From: Brevundimonas sp.
GTDB lineage: Bacteria; Pseudomonadota; Alphaproteobacteria; Caulobacterales; Caulobacteraceae
NCBI RefSeq assembly: GCF_016463295.1
Contig: NZ_JAEMRO010000001.1
Span: 62,001-126,000 of the forward strand
Direction: 5' to 3'
DNA: 64,000 nt
Numbering within the stretch: position 1 is the stretch's first letter; each line of letters begins with the position of its first letter. The translations under genes were made by a program, and so were the position numbers. Under the pieces are notes generated by a model, which saw nothing but the letters and a program-made list of their open reading frames with translations, ran no database searches and was not told where the DNA came from. Of the stretch, positions 60,225-64,000 are shown piece after piece.

Positions 60225-60301
60225 TGGCGCGCCCAGCAGGACTCGAACCTGCAACATCCCGCTTAGAAGGCGGGTGCTCTATCCGGTTGAGCTATGGGCG
60301 C
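60225..60301 (-). tRNA. tRNA-Arg (anticodon TCT)
   Basis: GCGCCCATAGCTCAACCGGATAGAGCACCCGCCTTCTAAGCGGGATGTTGCAGGTTCGAGTCCTGCTGGGCGCGCCA folds as a cloverleaf; CCA encoded. Confidence 0.96.
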
Positions 60302-60396
60302 TCTTGCGGCTCAACTAGCGCAAAGCGCGGTAGCCGCAAAAGAAAACGCGGCTCGCGTAGCGAAACGCCGCGCGCCGCGCGTCATCCGCCCTGCAA

Positions 60397-60702
60397 TCAG
60401 TGCGTCCAGGGCTGTTTGCGGAAGGTGGCGAAGTTGTCGGCATAGGCCTTGATGATGACCGGCGGCTCCTGCGGCTCGTGCAGACGGAACGGGATCCCGT
60501 GCCGCTCGGCATAGGCGACGGCCTCTTCGGCCGTGTCGAATGTCAGCCGCACCTGCCCGTTCATGTCGTCCGAGCTGGTCCAGCCCATCAGCGGATCGAT
60601 GGTCCGCGCGGACGCCGGTTCAAACTCCAGTCGCCAGTTCAGGGTCTTGGCCTTGCCGGACTGCATGGCCGTCTTGGCGGGACGATAAATGCGGGCGAGC
60701 AT
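60397..60702 (-). CDS. ETC complex I subunit, NDUFS4-like
   Basis: MLARIYRPAKTAMQSGKAKTLNWRLEFEPASARTIDPLMGWTSSDDMNGQVRLTFDTAEEAVAYAERHGI. Confidence 0.92.
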   Translation of the reverse strand: MLARIYRPAKTAMQSGKAKTLNWRLEFEPASARTIDPLMGWTSSDDMNGQVRLTFDTAEEAVAYAERHGIPFRLHEPQEPPVIIKAYADNFATFRKQPWTH

Positions 60703-60781
60703 GATGTCGGTCTCGTCGCTGGCGGATATCCGCGGCTCAAGCAGCGAGCGCCCGCGGCGCGAGCGGTAGCCGCCAAACAAA

Positions 60782-60858
<77 letters not shown>

Positions 60859-60907
60859 GCGGCGGGATTTGACACACTCGGGCCTGCGCCGCAACGCAGC
60901 AAATCGC

Positions 60908-61393
60908 TTATTCGGCAAAGAAGGGGTGGCGGACCCGGTCCCCGGCCTTGGCCCCGATCTCGGCGGCGCGCCCGCCGCGCAGCTCCAGCACGCCACTGGC
61001 TGGGCCGTTCGAGGGAAGAATTTCGTCGCTGTTCGGTTGGGCGTTCCTGGCGATCGAGACGATTACGCCGCGCGGATCGATATAGATGATATCCAGCGAA
61101 CTTGGCGTATTGTGCATCCAGAAGCCACGCTCCGCGACATCCGGGAACTGGAACAGCATGCCACGGTCGTCGGCCAGCGGCGGGCGCTCCATCATGCCGC
61201 GCTGACGTTCGGCATCATCGTCGGCGATCTCGACCATGAAGCGGTGCTCGCCGGTCGAGGTCACGACCGTCAGCGGCTCAAGCGGGTTGCCCTGTGCATC
61301 CTTGGGCGTTCCTGCGCCCGCACAACCGGCCAACAGGGTCAGGCCGACAACACCCGCGGCCAGACCGCTCAGAAATCCACGACGATTCGACAT
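60908..61393 (-). CDS. DUF192 domain protein, exported
   Basis: Signal peptide; GMMERPPLADDRGMLFQFPDVAERGFWMHNTPSSLDIIYIDPRGVIVSIARNAQP. Confidence 0.92.
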   Translation of the reverse strand: MSNRRGFLSGLAAGVVGLTLLAGCAGAGTPKDAQGNPLEPLTVVTSTGEHRFMVEIADDDAERQRGMMERPPLADDRGMLFQFPDVAERGFWMHNTPSSLDIIYIDPRGVIVSIARNAQPNSDEILPSNGPASGVLELRGGRAAEIGAKAGDRVRHPFFAE

Positions 61394-61422
61394 AGACTCA
61401 CACCCTCATGGGGCGGTCCCGA

Positions 61423-61995
61423 TCAACCGCCCGGTCTGATTTCCGCAACCACCAGGCCCTTTGGCCCGTCGGCAAACCGCACGGCGACCGCCTCGCCCGG
61501 CAACAGATCATCCAGGCCGCAACGCCGCAAGGTCTCGACGTGCACGAAAATATCGCCGGGCTCATTATTTCGCACCACGAAGCCGTAACCCTTGGTGCGG
61601 TTGAACCACTTGACCACGGCCGACTCCAGGCCAGCGGCATCAGCATCGGCCAGCGTCAGCGCGTCGGGGTGATTGCGCAGGCTATCGTAGGCGGAACGGC
61701 GCACGGGCTCTGACGGTGCCTCCGTCTGCGCCAGTTCGTGGACCTCGGTGACCTGCCAGCCCTTGGGCCGACGCACACAGTCGCAGACGATGGCCGCTCC
61801 CTCGCCCGCAGTGTCGTGGCCCTTGTCTCGTAAGCTGGTCACGTGCAGCAGGACGTCACGCTCGTCCGTTAAGCCCGGATCATCGGGCACGATGAAACCG
61901 TACCCCTTGCCCGGATCGAACCACTTCACATGACCGGTGACGCGAACAAGCGCCCCCGTACCCGTCTCAACGCCCGCGTAGTCAGACACAGCCAC
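61423..61995 (-). CDS. Cold-shock protein with two cold-shock domains
   Basis: [19 protein letters not shown] and [33 protein letters not shown]. Confidence 0.93.
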   Translation of the reverse strand: MAVSDYAGVETGTGALVRVTGHVKWFDPGKGYGFIVPDDPGLTDERDVLLHVTSLRDKGHDTAGEGAAIVCDCVRRPKGWQVTEVHELAQTEAPSEPVRRSAYDSLRNHPDALTLADADAAGLESAVVKWFNRTKGYGFVVRNNEPGDIFVHVETLRRCGLDDLLPGEAVAVRFADGPKGLVVAEIRPGG

Positions 61996-62243
61996 CCCTC
62001 CGTCCGCTTAACCTTACGGACGGATTCCGTTTAACACGGTTCTGTGAACACTGGAAAAGAGAAAAAACGCGCTCAGGCCCCGCAACGGGCGTATTTGTTG
62101 CCTTCCGACACGTCACCAAGGCTTCAAGGCGCACAGGCGTTCCAGCATGACACCACGCCGTCGCGCAACCAAGTCGCACATGACCTCTATCCGACCAAGC
62201 CGGCTCTGAACTTTGCGATTTCAGGAAATGGAATGCCCCGCGC

Positions 62244-62318
62244 TGGCAGTCCCTAGGGGAGTCGAACCCCTCTCTTCAGGTTGAAAACCTGACGTCCTAA
62301 CCGATAGACGAAGGGACC
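62244..62318 (-). tRNA. tRNA-Glu (anticodon TTC)
   Basis: GGTCCCTTCGTCTATCGGTTAGGACGTCAGGTTTTCAACCTGAAGAGAGGGGTTCGACTCCCCTAGGGACTGCCA cloverleaf. Confidence 0.95.
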
Positions 62319-62379
62319 GCTGCGCGGGGAAGCGGCGATATAGCCGCCGATTTTCGGGGATGCAAGCGCCGAGGAGCGA

Positions 62380-64000
62380 TTAATTCATCCGCGGATCGGC
62401 CACATCCTCGATCTCGAACTGCACACCCTTGCGACCATTCCAGTCGTCCGCCTTCAGACGACCGACGACGCTCAATCCGCCCTGTCCCGACAGCAGGGCC
62501 TGGCCTGTGGGCAGGTCGGCACAGCGCCAGGCGATGGCCTTGACCGAGGCCCCGTCGGCCCCGACCAGCCGGCACCGGACATGACCCCCGGTCATCGCCA
62601 CGGCATCTCGGGCGCTGACATGCGACATCGCGAACAGGGGTTCCGGATTGGCCGGACCGAAGGGGGCCAGCAGCTCGAACTGTTCGAACAGGCTGCGCGT
62701 CGCGGCACCCGGCTCGATCAGGGCATCGATCTCGACCCCGTCCAGAGCCTCGGCCTCCGCTTGTTCGCCTGCCATCCGCTGGTTCAGGAAATCGCGCAGA
62801 CGACCGATCTCTTCGACCCGTACGGTCAGCCCCGCCGCCATCGCATGGCCACCGCCAGCGAGCAGCACGCCCTCGTTCCAGGCGGCCTGGATCGCCTTGC
62901 CCAGATTCATGCCCGGCTGAGACCGGCCCGAGCCCTTGCCGATGCCGTTGATGGCATCGACGCCGATCACCACGACGGGCTTGCGCCAGCGCTCGCGCAA
63001 CCGACCGGCGACGATCCCCACGACGCCCGGGTGCCAGTCGGCGCCCTCCATCACCACCACGGCGGACCCATCCTCATGCGCGCCCGTCGCCTCGACCCGG
63101 CGCGTCGCCTCCTCGGTCACCAGTCGCTCGACCTCGCGCCGCTCGATGTTCAGGGCGTTCAGTTCGGCTGCCAGCGACGCAGCCTCGGCTTCGTCGTCGG
63201 TCGATAGCAGCCGCGCCCCCAGGTCGGACTTGCCGATGCGCCCGCCCGCATTGATCCGGGGCCCCAGGATGAAGCCCGCGTGATTGGACTTGGCTGGCCC
63301 CGGCTCGGCGCCTGCAGTCGCCAGAAGCGCTCGCAGACCCGGATTGGTCCAGTCCGACATGACCCGCAGACCCAGGCTGGTCAGGGCCCGGTTGAAGCCG
63401 GTCAGGCCCGTCACATCGCAGATCGCACCCATGGCCGCCAGATCCAGCCACTGGCGGATGTCCGGCTCCTTGCGATCGACAAACAGACCCCTGCCCCGCC
63501 CCTCGCGGTTCAGCGCGGCCAGAAGCACGAACACCACGCCCGCCGCCGCCAGATTGCCCTGGCCCGAGACACAGCCCGGCCGGTTCGGATTGACCACGGC
63601 GGCACAGACGGGCGGCTGCTCTCGCATCATGTGGTGGTCGACGACCACGACCTTCAGCCCGATGGCCGACGCGTGGGCCACTGCCTCATTGGCCGCCGCG
63701 CCACAGTCCACGGTGATGACCAGGTCGGCCCCAACCGCCTTCAGCGTGTCAAACGCCTTGGCACTCGGCCCATAGCCCTCGGTCAAACGGTCGGGCACAT
63801 AGATCGGCAGGTCCGCGCCCAGCGCCCGAAACCAGCGGACCAGCAAGGCCGCGCTGGATGCGCCATCGACGTCATAGTCGGCGAAGACATGGATGGACTG
63901 ACCGGCCTGCAGGGCATCGACGATGGTCCGGGCCGCGACGTCCATGTCCATGAAGCTGGACGGATCGGGAAACAGCGCCTTCAGCGTGGGATTCAGGAAG
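62380..64000 (-). CDS. recJ: Single-stranded-DNA-specific exonuclease RecJ (5' end beyond window)
   Basis: HVFADYDVDGASSAALLVRW, VDHHMMREQPPVCAAVVNPN, GGHAMAAGLTVR; frame open to the window edge. Confidence 0.95.
   Translation of the reverse strand, partial: FLNPTLKALFPDPSSFMDMDVAARTIVDALQAGQSIHVFADYDVDGASSAALLVRWFRALGADLPIYVPDRLTEGYGPSAKAFDTLKAVGADLVITVDCGAAANEAVAHASAIGLKVVVVDHHMMREQPPVCAAVVNPNRPGCVSGQGNLAAAGVVFVLLAALNREGRGRGLFVDRKEPDIRQWLDLAAMGAICDVTGLTGFNRALTSLGLRVMSDWTNPGLRALLATAGAEPGPAKSNHAGFILGPRINAGGRIGKSDLGARLLSTDDEAEAASLAAELNALNIERREVERLVTEEATRRVEATGAHEDGSAVVVMEGADWHPGVVGIVAGRLRERWRKPVVVIGVDAINGIGKGSGRSQPGMNLGKAIQAAWNEGVLLAGGGHAMAAGLTVRVEEIGRLRDFLNQRMAGEQAEAEALDGVEIDALIEPGAATRSLFEQFELLAPFGPANPEPLFAMSHVSARDAVAMTGGHVRCRLVGADGASVKAIAWRCADLPTGQALLSGQGGLSVVGRLKADDWNGRKGVQFEIEDVADPRMN

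Noticed and set aside
62044-62256. 70-aa ORF between the cold-shock gene and tRNA-Glu
   Set aside because: Runs into the tRNA; no ribosome-binding or domain evidence.

Overview
The window is a high-GC, gene-dense alphaproteobacterial chromosome segment. Gene content and order (PopA-like protein, NtrY/NtrX-DusB-IspDF, a PDH operon with a lipoylated E1-beta, HldD/HldE/KdsA) suggest Caulobacterales, probably Brevundimonas-like; this taxonomic call is inference. I support about 60 protein genes and three tRNAs (Arg-TCT, Pro-TGG, Glu-TTC). Several intergenic hairpins and one small accessory-looking patch (about 26.58-28.18 kb) are also present. The window starts inside parC and ends inside recJ. 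I see no rRNA, CRISPR array, transposase, integrase, prophage or classical defence system. Most of the window is core housekeeping. The best second-look items are: (1) a PopA-like double-receiver protein with an intact RxxD c-di-GMP I-site and a destroyed GGDEF active site; (2) an NtrX without GAFTGA in a dusB-ntrY locus lacking ntrBC; (3) a tail-to-tail pair of photolyases of different classes, one with the exact 4-Cys Fe-S spacing of prokaryotic (6-4) photolyases; (4) a DUF3089 alpha/beta-hydrolase whose nucleophile-elbow Ser appears replaced by Glu, embedded in the heptose operon; (5) a roughly 220-bp direct repeat (lipoyl domains) inside the pdh operon; (6) a possibly leaderless sseA divergent from a photolyase; (7) convergent gene pairs sharing 4-nt overlapping stop codons; and (8) degenerate palindromic repeats flanking a secreted orphan protein. 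I found no clear wholly new multi-gene system. All calls come from reading the sequence; no searches were run.
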